This document shows, in pieces, positions 1 through 12,145 of a DNA stretch of 64,000 nt. How positions within the stretch are numbered: position 1 is the stretch's first letter; every line of letters starts with the position of its first letter. The position numbers were made by a program, and so were the translations under genes. Under the pieces are notes generated by a model. The model worked only from the letters and a program-made list of their open reading frames with translations, did not search any database and was not told the origin of the DNA. The stretch comes from Rotaria socialis (lineage: Eukaryota; Rotifera; Eurotatoria; Philodinida; Philodinidae), in contig CAJNYU010003131.1 of assembly GCA_905331475.1 (NCBI GenBank), forward strand, positions 1 through 64,000, written 5' to 3'.

Positions 1-1
1 G

Positions 2-890
2 CTGCTTCCAGCAATTGCATACAGAGGTGTTAAATTAGACCTCAGCCGCCGCTATATCGAAGGAGAAACAATTGTCTGGTGGGGTTTCTCATCATGCACA
101 ACATCTGTTGGTGTGCTAAAATCAGAAATGTTCTTGGGAAAGACCGGTAACAGAACTATGTTTACCTTACACTGCAAATCAGCCAGAGACATTCGTAAAC
201 ATTCATTTTATCCCGTTGAAGATGAAGTACTTCTTATGGCAGCAACACAATTTAAAGTAGTCAGCTCCCTTGATCAAGGTAATCTTCACATTATTCAATT
301 GGAAGAAACTGAGCCACCATTTCCACTTTTACAACCGGTACCTATTGTTGGTTCATTGCCAATTCATTCCAATCCACCTGGTGAGTTCGAAAGATAATAA
401 AAATATAATGTTTATTTAATAGATATAGTACTACTTATATTAAGCATTGCTTTAAATTTGTTCGAGCTTTGGTGAAATTAAGAATATATAACTGATGTTT
501 CTTTTTTATTATAGATGATTCGACGACGACCTCTTCTTGCACAAACAAAGATAAAACAGAGAAAATATCGACCAAACCTCAAGTAAATCAAACTATTTCT
601 TATTGTCTTCTAAGGTTAACACTTATATCATTCTATTTATAGGTTGATACACATGGAGCAGCTGCCAGTGCTAGCAAAAATACAGGAATAAATTCGATCA
701 CTGGCCAAGTAAGATCATAGATACTTAAAAGAAGAAAAAATATTAATGAAATATCTCATTGTTGCAGATGTCTGCTGTAAAAATTAGTGCTTCAATTAAT
801 GAAGGTAAGATATTGCTGTTTTATTGTCTCGATTAGTGTGGACTATGTGAATATAACTATTTGCATTTGTCAGGTACGATGTACTCATAG
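2..890 (+). CDS. NAD-arginine ADP-ribosyltransferase (ART), 3' part
   Basis: The gene enters from the left edge, so its N terminus is missing. Exons are 2-380, 515-582, 643-708, 768-804 and 874-890 (TAG). All have GT/AG borders and continuous phase. The first exon carries the signatures of the R-S-E class of mono-ADP-ribosyltransferases: YRGV near residue 8 (R motif), [10 protein letters not shown] (S motif) and [14 protein letters not shown] (E-x-E catalytic loop), followed by the usual IIQLEE strand. This class transfers ADP-ribose from NAD+ to arginine on target proteins. After the fold comes a tail of about 75 residues rich in Ser, Thr and Lys, encoded by four small exons. It contains no recognised domain and looks disordered. 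Family assignment is secure from the three motifs. Target, localisation and any N-terminal domains cannot be seen. Confidence 0.85.
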
Positions 891-3800
891 GAAAAACTCG
901 CATAGATCATATCATCACTTTTTAAGAGAATCTGCTTCTGCTCTCTGATATTCAGCAAATCTAACATAACTTCTTATTCTATTCGAAATAAATGATTCGT
1001 GCGAAGAGATTAAAGATGTATCGAAGTGATATACACACAGGAAAACTTTTATTATCGGTATTTAAAGTCTTTGGATCTCGATTTCTGAGAAATTCTACGA
1101 ATTCTCACGGAAAAATTAATTCTTGATTAGATCTATAACTAGCTTTTTCAACTCTTTTTACAGTAGCCAAAGAGTTCATTTAAAAACTGAATCTTCGACT
1201 ATCTGTAGCAATAATCAAATTCATGAAATAGTAGATGATGTGCTATTGATTGGGAAAATAATCATTCGATGGTATATGAGAAAGAAAAGAGAATAAAGGG
1301 TAAGATCATTGAACTCAATTCGTAGTAAAATAAACAAAACAAAATGATGACATTGGCCGAGAAGTACTGACTCAATTAGTATACGTTACAGTCGTTTGAC
1401 TTATAATAGTAATATAGAGTTAGAAATATTTTTGTTCTTTTCTCATCATGAATAATTTTAGTGATACCCTGTTTCTTTCAGACTAACTTATATAGCTTCT
1501 AAAATACATATCTTTTCGTATATACAAAGTTTTGAAACAAGAATACGACTAGATGGTCGTAAAGGTTTTATATTTGTCACTGAGTTAAAATCATATTGAA
1601 GTTGCAATAGGAAGATAACTTGAATTCACATTATCTATGAGTCTTTTCAAGTTCATCGTTTATCGTATTGAATCATTTGTTCTATGCTACATGACAATAG
1701 TTATATCATTGTAGAAAATATTTTCATTTAAACTAATTCTTTTCCGTTTTTCATGATCAATCATTTTTTGACAATCTTTACAAAAATACGTCCTTCTACA
1801 AATCTAGTGATTTTAAGCATTTAACTTTGAGAAGCTTTTATTATCAAAAGAGACACAAGAATAAATATGTGATTTGCTATCATATATGACATTTCTCATT
1901 TTAATCGCTTCACAAATTAATAATGGCATGTTTTCGAAAAATGTAATAATGCAAAACATGACAGGTTTTTTTTTGTTTCTCAATACTATTCCAACATGTA
2001 CATGTTTCGATGAACAATTTCAAATGTATGCATCCCACAAACTATCAGAGAATAATATACAGTACAGGAGGATTCACTTATTTTCTTCAGTTTTGTTGTA
2101 TTTTTAAGGAACTTTAAAAGTTTTATATAATTTTATTGAGGATTGATTGCGCTCTATACTCTTAAAGTTGAGCAAAGTATTGAATGAAACTGTTTTATAT
2201 TGGAGAAGAAATAACTGCTGAAATTTTAGACACGTTACACTAACTAGATTTTCAATAGTATTCGCACGATCTCAAAATAGATTAAAATTAGATGAATCAA
2301 TACAACAGTAACTGTTTCTTTGTTCAACTACATATTTACATTTTTATTAATATTTTTTCCTTGTAAACATACGATTCGTTCACTCTACTTGTGTAACTAT
2401 ATAAAATCATTAGTACATTAATCTTGGAGTTAGATTAGAAATATTAACACATAGATTCTTTACCATTTTCGAATTAAAATGATTGAATTGTAAGACTGCT
2501 TTCGTTGATTTGCAATACTGTCATAAAACAAACTTCAAACCATTTTGAGTGGAGAAAAATGAATCTTCCATTACTCTGTCATACTTTCTAACTAATGAAA
2601 CGAACTGTTACTTATATCAGCCCCCTTACAAATAGTACCATTCTGTTGTTGTTTTTTAGTAGATAAACAATCGTTCAACCGATATCGACCTCTATATGCA
2701 TATGCTAATGAGCTTGGTATAAGAATCTGTTCAAAAGAAACTTCTCTTTTTCTAAATCTCGAATACAGTGCGAGAGCGTTGGTGTGGACGTCCAGAACAT
2801 CCACACCCACACCCTTGAAGTTAAAGCAAGTGTTCTTTCTAGCAGTGCTAGATGTTTTTCAGTTAGTGTTGCCAGAGGAAGAATATTTGATAATTCAATA
2901 TCAACGATAGCCCAACACTAAAGCTGATGAAGAAATAGTTTGTCAAAAACTTTTCTGATCTATCATAATTTTCCTCAGGAAAATAAGCAACAAAACGAAT
3001 TATTTGAATTAAATTTTCATTAGTAAATACTTCATTAATCATATCTATAAGTCTGATTCAAAAATAAGTATTAAATATTTTGTATACATGTAAAATATTA
3101 TCTACAAAACTAAATATAAAAGAAAATAAATCATTTTACTTCTTAATCAGAAGAACTTCAGAGTATATCAAATTTATTCCAGTTCTAATTTTCTATCTTG
3201 ACATCGATGCTACAATTTTAACATAAATAACAACTGTGAACCTCACAGCCGATATTAATTCTGAAAGAGTTACAATTGAATTCTAATAAAATGAAAAAAC
3301 TGAGGTAAATACTATTCTCACTCTACTAAATGAAGATAAATGGAAATTTAGAAATAAACTACATTTTGTCTTATTTTGTGATGAAAATAATATATATCGT
3401 GGTCAAAACCATCCGTGATAAAACTGCTGTTAATGCATATAGGATATAATACGAATTTCAATATCTTTATACTTATACTATAAATTTCCTAGCCAATCCA
3501 AAAATGTTCTAATCGTTTCATCGATAAGTAAAAAGAAAATCTTGTAAACTATTCTCCGTTGTCAAAAATATAATTCTAAAAAATTCTGATGATAGAAACC
3601 AAAATATTTTTTCAATAAATCTCTAAAAAATCTAAATGTAAACCATAAGAGATTATGTTCAAGAAGTTTTTCATCTTGACATGATAGTGGTGGAACTACT
3701 TTGTGGATTCTTTATTGTAAACTAATTTATTATGAGTATAAAAAAAATCAATTGTAGTAAAAGTATTGCAATATTTATATTTGATTTTTAATAATTTTGA

Positions 3801-5188
3801 TTGAAGATGAAGAATTAATTGGCAATAATCTGAAATTATAGAACCGATTACCTGACTTCTGTGTCAAAATATTTAATTAAAACATCAAGTGAGAAATTCT
3901 TTTAAGATAAATTACATTTCGAACTGTTTGTTGAATTCTTGCGTTAATTGATTAACTAATTATCTATTAAAATAAATTCAATATAGAAACAAAAACATTA
4001 CCTTCTCAAAAGATTCTATTGTATGTAAAAACGATTGTAAATTGTTGTTTAATTAATGAATGTATAAGCGATAGAATAAAGAAGCGACCCATGTTTTTTT
4101 CCACATACACTCATTGTTCCATAGTTATATGTTTGAGAAATAGATCAATATGATATTTAGTGTTAATCGGTGTAATAATAGAAATCCAATATATCCAAAT
4201 GGTTGATGGTTGATCAACTCGAGGAGATTCGTCGTATTTTAAAGATCTAGAAAATATGAATTGTACTAGAGAGTAAAAACGATTGAATATTACCATTTGA
4301 TGTTGTTGAACTGATTGATGAAGAAATAGAGATCGCGAGTACTTATTAATGTGTGTTAATAAAATCATACAGAATTCAAGTAAACGCTATTACCAATAGA
4401 TTATAATAATAAAAACATTCGATAAAATTTGTAAGAACAGTTCGATCTCATTTTGTGTTAAATGAATCAATGAGAATAATGTAATAAATTGACGCATCTT
4501 TCTGAAAACAACAAGATTTATATAAATCGATAGTGGAGCCGTCGTTCTTAATGTTCCTTTCATTTCTGATTGATTCGATAAATTTTGAGATTAAATTGCA
4601 GTGAACTCATTGACATAATGCTATAAATTCATCTCATGAAGAATTTGAATTTGTGGCAGGATGTGTATCTACACATTCAAAGGGAGAATAGTGAGGAAAA
4701 GAGACAGAGAGAGAGGGAAAGTGTTGGTGAGGGGGAGAGTATTTCCCTTCTCTCTCTTTTTTTCTTGAAGTATTCATGAAAAAGAAACTTATCTAAGAGT
4801 ATACTCAAGAGAGATTAGCTCTTTTTTTAATATTTTGCTGACACTGTGATCGATTTAATCCTTGCAGTACAATGTTAATGGAGAGAGGATGAAACAGTGA
4901 AAAGTAAAAAGAAAAAGAGAAAAATAAAGAACAATAACAATATGAAGAAATTAAGTAACGTACAGAAGAGAAGAAGACCACGACCATACCATTTCACGCG
5001 GACGAAAGAAGTAGATATAGGAGAGAACAACCAGTGGGTAAATTGATTTCATTAACGTACGTGGAATTCGTATGGCACGAATAGAAAGATTTTTTGCACA
5101 ATTTACGATTCCCCATTTAGACGATTACGCCGAGTTGAGAGAACCTTTATGAGCTTGGACTCATAAACAAAAATGTTTCGGGGTGCTC
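891..5188. other. Intergenic stretch without recognisable gene
   Basis: About 4.3 kb of AT-rich DNA. The open frames are short, with no splice structure or recognisable motif. It contains one small telomere-like inverted tract at 2781-2813 (listed separately). GA/CT-rich simple sequence lies near 4690-4770. The last 200 bp or so probably contains the 3' untranslated end of the minus-strand LINE, but I found no poly(A) tract or target duplication that fixes the boundary. Confidence 0.6.
2781..2813. repeat. Short inverted telomere-like tract
   Basis: GGTGTGGA and TCCACACC face each other across an 11-base spacer, followed by CCACACCC. The units resemble TGTGGG, which I recall as the Adineta vaga telomeric repeat. 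Only one or two units are present, so chance is possible. A longer tract of the same kind lies at 12631-12753. Confidence 0.35.
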
Positions 5189-8157
5189 TTATAGGAGTTG
5201 TACCTCATCAGTGTCGTAGAAGGGGATAGAGGACGAGCAGGGGACTATTGCCAGCCACGATACCACTTTCTCTATGATCGAAGTGCTTTCGATGAATCTC
5301 TTCGAACGTCTTAGACCTTTAATAGGAAATTCACCGTGAGTCCACGCCGTCCTGAGAACGTTCAGAATTGCTTTTTCTAGTAGAAGTTCACCATCAACAG
5401 AATCGGCTAAAGCTACCAAGTACTTTTCCCAATAAGACGCGCATCTGTCTTCTAGAGAAATTTCGTCAAGAGGGTATGAAAAGAAGTGATCATTCCAGTG
5501 AGAGGAGAACATAACTCTTTGAAGGCTTGAAAAGTAGAAGTGAGGCAGATCCTGTTTTTGCTTCTCAGTATGGATAGAAAACATGGGTAGATCCATGTGA
5601 ACAGGGGTAAAATGTACGATGAGAACAAAGCGAGCCTAAGTTGGGGTGAAGTACACCCTGAAAGCTTAAATGACTTAATCAACGAGATACGTTGTCGAAC
5701 TTTAATCATGGTTTTATTTAACATGTTGTTTCAGCCTAGTTTGGGGGTAATCCAGTACCCCAGGTATTTGAACTCCCTAACCCAATTTATTTATTTTTCT
5801 TTCATTTCATCAAAGAAAATGTTGAATTTCGGTGAACCAATAGCACGTGCGCTATATAGTGCCTCTGTCTTAGCGAAATTAATCGGTTGAACAGCTAGAA
5901 GAGAATAATATTCGAGCTGATTCAGAAATAGTTTGATTCTCTTTTCTAAGTCCAGACATTGATCCGTGTATCGCTTTCCTAGCTGACCAGCGACGACCGC
6001 CGCGAGGTCGTCGGCGAAAAAGTGGCTAGTACACCAGGGTAGGAATTGTCCCATGTCACAGTGGTAGGTAATAAACAGGGATGGTGTTAGGATCCCCCCT
6101 TGGGGACCTCCTTTTTCGATTGAAAACCATCGCGACTTTTTACCATTGATTTCAATGTATCCACGTCTATTTATTAGCCAAGCTTCTATCCAGTCTAGGT
6201 AGGAGCGTGGGATGCCTAATCTGCGTAGTTTTCCTATACAACCTATGTGCCAGAGTTGGTCGAACGCTGACCTGAAATCTACGAAAATTGTACTGACCGG
6301 CGCACTATTCGACATTAAGCTATGAACGCCCTCTAAGAACAACAGTAAACGAGTTTGTAGTCTGAACTTATCTCTAAAGCCTGATTGAGTATCAGGAAGA
6401 ATACCTCTTCTGTCTAACACATCTTGGAAGCGCGTTAGGAAAATTTTCTCTCCTACTTTTTGGAATACATCCAACAGAGAGATAGGACGCGTTTCAGCCG
6501 GAGAGCAAATGGATTTCTTTTTAGCTAAAAGAATCATACGCGTGTCTTTCCACGCAACAGGTAGTGTAGCTTTTTGAAACGACTGGTTGTAGAGTTGTAA
6601 GAGAAGGGACCAATTTGATGGAGCTAGAAAGTTGAACATAAAGTTTGAGATACCATGGGCATCCAGGGATTTTTTCTTTCTTTTAGCATGAATAGTTTCA
6701 ATTAATTCATTTAGAGTTACTTCCGGAATATTTTCATCTTCGTTATCGAATTCAATCAGTGGTGTGTCTGTATAAGGATGTGGTCTTACTACTTCATTTT
6801 TTTTAAAGAAATCTTCGTAGAACTCTGCAGCTAGTTCACACATTTTACCCGGCTCCCTTATAATTTGTTCAGATGAGTCGACGAATGCATGAAGCGTAGA
6901 GGAAGACGGCTTAAGAAAGCGTTTGGTTCTCGCCCAGAAGGATACCGAGATGGGCGAGGATGTGTTACGAAGGCGAAGCGCTATTGAAAGTTGTCGTGAA
7001 AGAAATGATTTCAGTTCTGTTTTAGCGATTTTCCTTAAGCAACACACTTCCATTTTTAATTCTGAACTTTTTGTTCTTAATGCTCGAAAAGATAACGCTC
7101 TTACATACGACATGAAAGATCTAAGCTCAGTTGGTAACGCTACACGATACCTATCTAGCGGAAAAGTGATTGTACAACGAGCTGTGGGCAGTGATAAAAA
7201 TTTAATGTATTCATCATAGGTTCCGTCAATATTCCTTACATTCCATCTTTTTTCCCAGAACGCGTATGCATATTCAGAGAACAGCGCAAATACTTTCCAG
7301 CGTACGTTCGCTCCTAATACATTTTGTTTTATATTCGTAGAAATAACTGAGAGAATGGGAAAGTGGTCACTCGTTGTGTTACTTGCATGTGTTTGAATGT
7401 CTATATTCATACCTCTAGCAAAGGCATAATCAATAATTCTATTGGAACGAAGAGAAGTTGGTAGATTAGGTGTATATGGGGCTAAAGAATTTTCGTCTGC
7501 CCAGTTTAACAGAATTTCTGCTTTATTAGTGTCATGCTCAAGATCCACGTTAAAATCTCCATAGACAACGCATCTGTTTGAGATAAGTGGGGAAATATTA
7601 TCCCATGACCAAGATCTACTATCGGACGCATATATACCTAAGATACGTAGTTCATCTTCTGCATTGATATCAATGACGCAGACGTTTGGTAGCTTACAGT
7701 CGACTCTGTTGACGTGAATTCCGTTTTTCACTAGAACAAAAACGCCCCCGTTACGATTTTCGCCTTTTTGATAGAAGAACGTGTAGTTAGAGAAAGCTTT
7801 TTCACAAAGAGAGATATCCATCATACCTGTTTCCAACAGAATGATGAGATCAGACTTAAAAGAAGTGGTTAAAAGGAGGACTTCTTGCCATCTAAGATCA
7901 AACCCACGTACGTTGAATGAAAGAACATGAAGAGAAGAAAGAGAAGAAGTGTTTTCGATATAAACGTGCTTTTGCCAAATATAAAAACACGAAGACAAAA
8001 AAGAACAACTCTCCCACTCTTCAAGAATACTGGAAAAGAGAGTATAATCGAAGTGAGAAAGACTCACTTGAGCTCTAGTTAAAAACAAATTTCGGATACA
8101 TAGTTTTAGAGAATTAGTACAAGAAAAAAAAGGAAATGCATAAGGCGACAGAGTCAT
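5189..8157 (-). pseudogene. LINE ORF2: endonuclease-reverse transcriptase, disrupted
   Basis: Starts at the ATG of the TAATG overlap with ORF1 and stays open for 788 codons to 5791. The endonuclease spans about residues 75-265, with FNVRG, LLET, YGDFNVDL and TSDHFPI carrying the expected catalytic Asn, Glu, Asp and His. The reverse transcriptase spans about 430-750, with IFVDFRSAFDQ (motif A), GGPQGGILTP (motif B) and FADDL (motif C, catalytic Asp pair). The frame is broken by a TAA at 5791-5793 and a TGA at 5731-5733. LINE-like sequence continues between and after both in the same frame. A frameshift near 5560-5590 then moves the C-terminal region into another minus frame, which ends at 5189. 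Motifs A-C are intact, so the damage is confined to the thumb and C-terminal region. Confidence 0.85.
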
Positions 8158-8159
8158 TA
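8155..8159 (-). promoter_or_regulatory. TAATG stop-start junction between LINE ORF1 and ORF2
   Basis: Read on the minus strand, the ORF1 stop TAA and the ORF2 start ATG share one A. In the silkworm LINE SART1 a UAAUG of this form is known to let terminating ribosomes reinitiate on ORF2. The arrangement is seen directly here; that it works the same way is inference. Confidence 0.6.
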
Positions 8160-9938
8160 GATTAAGCAGCTTTTGCCTTCTCTTGTTTTTTTCATTTGTA
8201 TAAGGTAACGGTCCAATCTACACTTTAAATCAGCATCAAGTGTATTACCTCTTTTGTCTTGATTTTGACCAGCTATCAGTGTAAATAGATCTTCGAACAT
8301 CGGTATTAATAATTTGATAAACATATTTTCATGTCTTTCGATTAGTAAACTGTGTTGAACTAAATCTTTTTTTATAGCATTATCATTGTTTAATAGTGAG
8401 TCAATTTGTTGTTTAGTAAGATCATCATGTTGATTTTTATCTTGTATGAACTGTTCAAATTTTTCATTATTTATAGCTAAAGTTGCTAAATGTTCTTTAA
8501 CTTCCGTCATTTTTTCAATTAGATCGTCTAGTTTGATCATCATCGGGTTATTTGAATTAAAATTTGATTGCGCATGCGGAAGAGGAGGGAAATTCGATGC
8601 ATCGTAGGTGTAATTATATTTGAAAATGTTGTTTTTCGGCATTGGTTTTGGCAATGATCCACTATTAATATCCAATATTTTTTTTGTAAGTTCTGCACGA
8701 TAAGATTTAACGACTGGACATTTAAGTGCATTTGATTTATGGTTTTGTTGACAATGTATACATTTTTCCACCTGTGAGCAATTGTGCAGTTTTAAATCGA
8801 CGCATTGTTCGCCACACGTCTTACATGTCTCATTGATTTGTTTACATTGGCTTTTGAAATGGCCAATGGCCATACATCTTGAGCAAATTAAGACAGTAGC
8901 TGGAGCAAGATATTCATCGATATCATAAGTAATGTGGTTGACAATTATTTTCTTTGAATTTAACAATTGTTCTTTAAGTGAAGGAGAGGTTAATTCAATT
9001 TTAACCAACTTGATGTTGTTTTGAAACTTGTTCTTCATCCTTATAACATTTTTAACATGAGAATACGACGCTTTGATATCGTCGATAAAATCTTCTAAAT
9101 CAATTCTTAAATCAACATTCTTGATAATCAAACTGAGTTGAGGTTGAATAGAAGGAGAGGTCGGAAACGTATAAACTAAATTGCATAATTTTGTTGGCCA
9201 AGTCGATTGATCTAGTAGAAAGCAAAAGGAATCGGAGTCTTTTATGTAAATCAACAGATCGTGTTCATTATTAACGCGAGCAATATTTGATGTACGGCAA
9301 TTCGCTAGTTGAATTGTTTTTTGATATTTTAATTTGACATGTTCGATTAAATCTTCAGATACTTGTTTTGTCGTAACGTTAGATGAGTTGAAACGAATGA
9401 CGAACGGTGGAAATGGATAACGAGTTTGTGCATACCGTGTTGATTCTCGTGTAATTTGAGGACGTTCTTGATGATGGTGTAGGGGATTGGCTAAATGATG
9501 AACAGGTTGAGCAGGGGATGTTACTTTGTGTGTTGGAACTGATGAATGAGGAGCTGTTGTGGTGTTGCAGTTGTTGTTCAGGTTGAAATCAAGAATCGGG
9601 TAAGTTTGATCAGGATGAAGATGTCCAGTTTGTTTTTGTATACGTTTTTTCTTCTTGTTGTTGTTGACCTCGACGTACTCATCATCAGAACCATCAGATG
9701 AACGAAGACGACGGGGCGATGGTGCTGGAGAATTAATCAGTTGCATATTACTGGATATTGGTGGAGGAATCGTTTTACGTCGTGGCATTCTTCCATGAAA
9801 AACCACATTAGAAATCTGATCGTGATAAACGTTTGAATTAGCTTTGTCATTGTCGCTTGATGGTGGTTCATCATTATAACGGTTTTTCTTCGTATTAGTA
9901 TTTGACTGATCATTTCGAGGATCTGTACGATTGTTCAT
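8157..9938 (-). CDS. LINE ORF1: zinc-knuckle RNA-binding protein
   Basis: 593 codons from the first ATG (9938). The frame is open a little further upstream but only from a non-ATG codon. The N-terminal 150 residues are polar, with basic KKKKR stretches. A middle region follows, then three zinc knuckles at about residues 350-415: CSRCMAIGHFKSQC (classic CX2CX4HX4C), a Cys-rich CKTCGEQC segment, and CIHCQQNHKSNALKC. The C-terminal 130 residues are helical and heptad-like, consistent with a coiled coil. Such proteins package LINE RNA into ribonucleoprotein particles. No stop or frameshift is visible, unlike ORF2, so this copy may be fairly young. The TAA stop overlaps the ORF2 start. Confidence 0.85.
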   Translation of the reverse strand: MNNRTDPRNDQSNTNTKKNRYNDEPPSSDNDKANSNVYHDQISNVVFHGRMPRRKTIPPPISSNMQLINSPAPSPRRLRSSDGSDDEYVEVNNNKKKKRIQKQTGHLHPDQTYPILDFNLNNNCNTTTAPHSSVPTHKVTSPAQPVHHLANPLHHHQERPQITRESTRYAQTRYPFPPFVIRFNSSNVTTKQVSEDLIEHVKLKYQKTIQLANCRTSNIARVNNEHDLLIYIKDSDSFCFLLDQSTWPTKLCNLVYTFPTSPSIQPQLSLIIKNVDLRIDLEDFIDDIKASYSHVKNVIRMKNKFQNNIKLVKIELTSPSLKEQLLNSKKIIVNHITYDIDEYLAPATVLICSRCMAIGHFKSQCKQINETCKTCGEQCVDLKLHNCSQVEKCIHCQQNHKSNALKCPVVKSYRAELTKKILDINSGSLPKPMPKNNIFKYNYTYDASNFPPLPHAQSNFNSNNPMMIKLDDLIEKMTEVKEHLATLAINNEKFEQFIQDKNQHDDLTKQQIDSLLNNDNAIKKDLVQHSLLIERHENMFIKLLIPMFEDLFTLIAGQNQDKRGNTLDADLKCRLDRYLIQMKKTREGKSCLI

Positions 9939-10224
9939 AAAGTAATTTGGATAAGAAGTGATTTTCGTCGACTTAATATTCAAATTAATGAGAAAAATAA
10001 AATAAAAATAAATAAATAGATGGATATTTATTTATTTATTGTTTTGTTTATTTTATTTTATTTTAACGCGTCACGCACTGAGTGCGTGATTTTATGTAGA
10101 GAAAAATCGATGTAACTGTATATGTGGAACGAGAACAGGAACGAACGAAATACGTCTTATCCTTAGCTTCACAATAAGACGAATGATAGAGCATTGAGTT
10201 CTTCATCTATTACAGCAATTTAGA
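9939..10224. other. Upstream flank of the LINE, with a perfect short hairpin
   Basis: AT-rich stretch that probably includes the LINE 5' untranslated region. At 10071-10089 is a perfect palindrome, TCACGCACT-G-AGTGCGTGA, in otherwise AT-rich sequence. It could be a structured 5' UTR hairpin or an element terminus. No gene is seen. Confidence 0.4.
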
Positions 10225-12145
10225 GGGTATGTATTGAAAACGTAGAAAGAAAAAATGTGGAAAGAAAAAACGTCGAAAAAAATGTCGAAAAAAATTAATG
10301 TCGAAGGGAAAAACATCGAACGAGAAAAATTCGAAAGGAAAAAACATCGAATCAATGAAAAATGTTGTGAGATGGAAAATATAAAATATATACTTTATTT
10401 CATTGAAAAAAAGGAGCAATACGTCCATTGATCAGGACAAATGGTTATAAAAACATGAATCATTCGATGGGCCCAGATAGGGATGTGCAGTTTCCGTTTA
10501 CTGATAACTGAGATTACCGAGATACTATTCACAGGCTACACTGCACTGACAACATTGTAACTGGGACTCAATTGATACCGAGCAACATTGATGTGCTGCC
10601 ATTACGCATTTACATATTCTTGATGAATAGGTGCGTTAGTGATATTCAGTGGCAGTTGAGCTCCAGTGGCAGTGCAGTGTAGTCAACACTCCGTGCTCAT
10701 TATCTCGGTGACCTCAGTTAGCAGTAAACTGCAACTTCACATCCCTAGGTTCAGATGTACGTGATTAATATAAAGTTTATGTTGTTTTCGTGATGGGCAA
10801 TGATAGTCATCCAACAATTGCCCAACGTCGACGTCGTTGTTGTTGTAACATGCCATGAGAGTATCGATACGTTTTTGAATACGATTAGTAAAACTTGAAC
10901 TTGTTCGACAATTAGCATCTGTACTGAACCCATTCATCAAATGCATTATTAGTGAAGAAAGTCGATTTCAACACTTATATGTGCACATCACTAGATGTAT
11001 TAAACAGCGACCAAGTTCAAGTTCTACTAACTATATTTAACTAGATGGTACTCGAGCTTCACTCGACTACGAAATGCGGTGCGAAGCGCATACGGTTTTT
11101 GCAAATTTATTTTAATGTTAAGAAAAAATTGGCTTTTCATTTAGAATAGTTTCGTTGATGTGCTTAAATAGTGACGTTTGTTGTGGTATGACAATGTCTA
11201 CATTCTATATGAATGAAACATTGACGATTCTATTATAAGGATGATAAAGATTATCAGTAAGATGGAAACAATTGTGAAATAGAACAATTTGCGTAATAGA
11301 TATGGAAAAGAATATTATTCCATAATCGTAGAATAAGTTCCATTGCTTTTTTTGAATAATATATAATGGTTAAAAAGAATTAAGTGACTTTTCATTTTAG
11401 ATCAATTAAACAAGCCATTTCGAATGAGATATCTATAGATCCTCTTTGACAGCTTAGATTTGAGCTTTGCAAAATAATTGATATCTTATAGAGGACTCTA
11501 GTTTGTTATTACTATGTATGAGTATTTATAATACGCGCCTAAGGTTTTACTGCTTCAATTTTCGTCTTAATTATTTCAACGCTAAATTTGATCAAAATCA
11601 TCTTTTCGGGACTCGATTTGCTAACGAAAGGAAATACGTAGAAAGTTTTTTCAAAAAAATGGTACATATATGATGTTAATTCTTTCATGTCACGTTTTAA
11701 CAATTTTTTTCTGAGTTTCGGTTTTCGAGATCATAGCGTCACAAAGTCTTAAGATTTGATGTGTATGCCGAGGAAGAAAAAAAGGAAGAAAGTAAACTCG
11801 CGTAGGGCTACATAAATGCTGTGCTTCGCACCGCATTAAAAACGTATTGATACTCTTATGGCACTTTACAACAACAACGACACGTACCTTGAGCAATAGT
11901 TGGATAACCTATCATTGCTCATTGAGAAAAACGCATAAACTGTATATTAAGCGCGTACATGTGGACATATCGAATGATTCATGTTTTTATAATCATTTGT
12001 CCTGATCAATGGACGTATTGCTCCTTTTTTTGCAATGAAATAAAACATATATTTTATATTTTTCATCTCACAACATTTTTCATTGATTCGATGTTTTTTC
12101 CTTTCGACTTTTTTTTTCGACGTTTCTTTCTACGTTTTCATAGTA
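10225..12145. repeat. Large inverted repeat with interrupted arm
   Basis: The segment around 10225-10477 continuing at 10748-10880 matches, as reverse complement, about 11845-12145. Diagnostic shared words include AACATGAATCATTCGAT, the GTCCATTGATCAGGACAAATG region, the GTAGAAAG-poly(A) end and GTCGTTGTTGTTGTAA. The left arm is longer because a 270-bp MITE sits in it. About 960 bp lie between the arms and contain a further inverted pair around AATGCGGTGCGAAGC (11082 and 11826). No transposase frame is visible inside. It could be a non-autonomous foldback transposon or two copies of a repeat in opposite orientation. Arm limits are by eye. Confidence 0.7.
10478..10747. mobile_element. hAT-like MITE
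   Basis: A 270-bp non-coding element with terminal inverted repeats of about 46 bp (only a few mismatches), beginning TAGGGATGTG and ending CACATCCCTA. The TAGGG start is typical of Ac/hAT elements. The flanking octamers GGCCCAGA and GGTTCAGA agree at 6 of 8 positions, which fits an aged 8-bp hAT target duplication. Internal words such as CTACACTGCACTG also occur in inverted form, so the whole element can fold back. It interrupts the left arm of the larger inverted repeat, so it is the younger insertion. Confidence 0.75.

Larger units (their letters stand above)
5189..9938 (-). mobile_element. Non-LTR retrotransposon (LINE, APE-type), decayed
   Basis: A two-ORF LINE on the minus strand. ORF1 (8157-9938) encodes a zinc-knuckle nucleic-acid-binding protein. 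ORF2 (5189-8157) encodes an apurinic-like endonuclease plus reverse transcriptase. The order ORF1, EN, RT, the three zinc knuckles in ORF1 and the overlapping TAATG junction resemble the R1/I/Jockey group of elements. The exact clade needs a tree. ORF1 is open throughout, but ORF2 has two in-frame stops and a frameshift near its 3' end, so this copy cannot make a full protein. The true ends are unresolved. The 5' untranslated region may run to about 10.1-10.2 kb and the 3' end to about 5.0 kb; I saw no clear target-site duplication or poly(A) tail. Given limits are those of the coding part. Confidence 0.85.

Noticed and set aside
6923..7219. Plus-strand open frame inside the LINE
   Set aside because: Antisense shadow of the ORF2 reading frame, with no motif of its own.
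10210..10428. Phe-rich minus-strand frame (and its mirror at 11959-12243)
   Set aside because: Both come from the A/T-rich arms of the inverted repeat. The Phe runs reflect poly(T) tracts, and there is no membrane-protein pattern.
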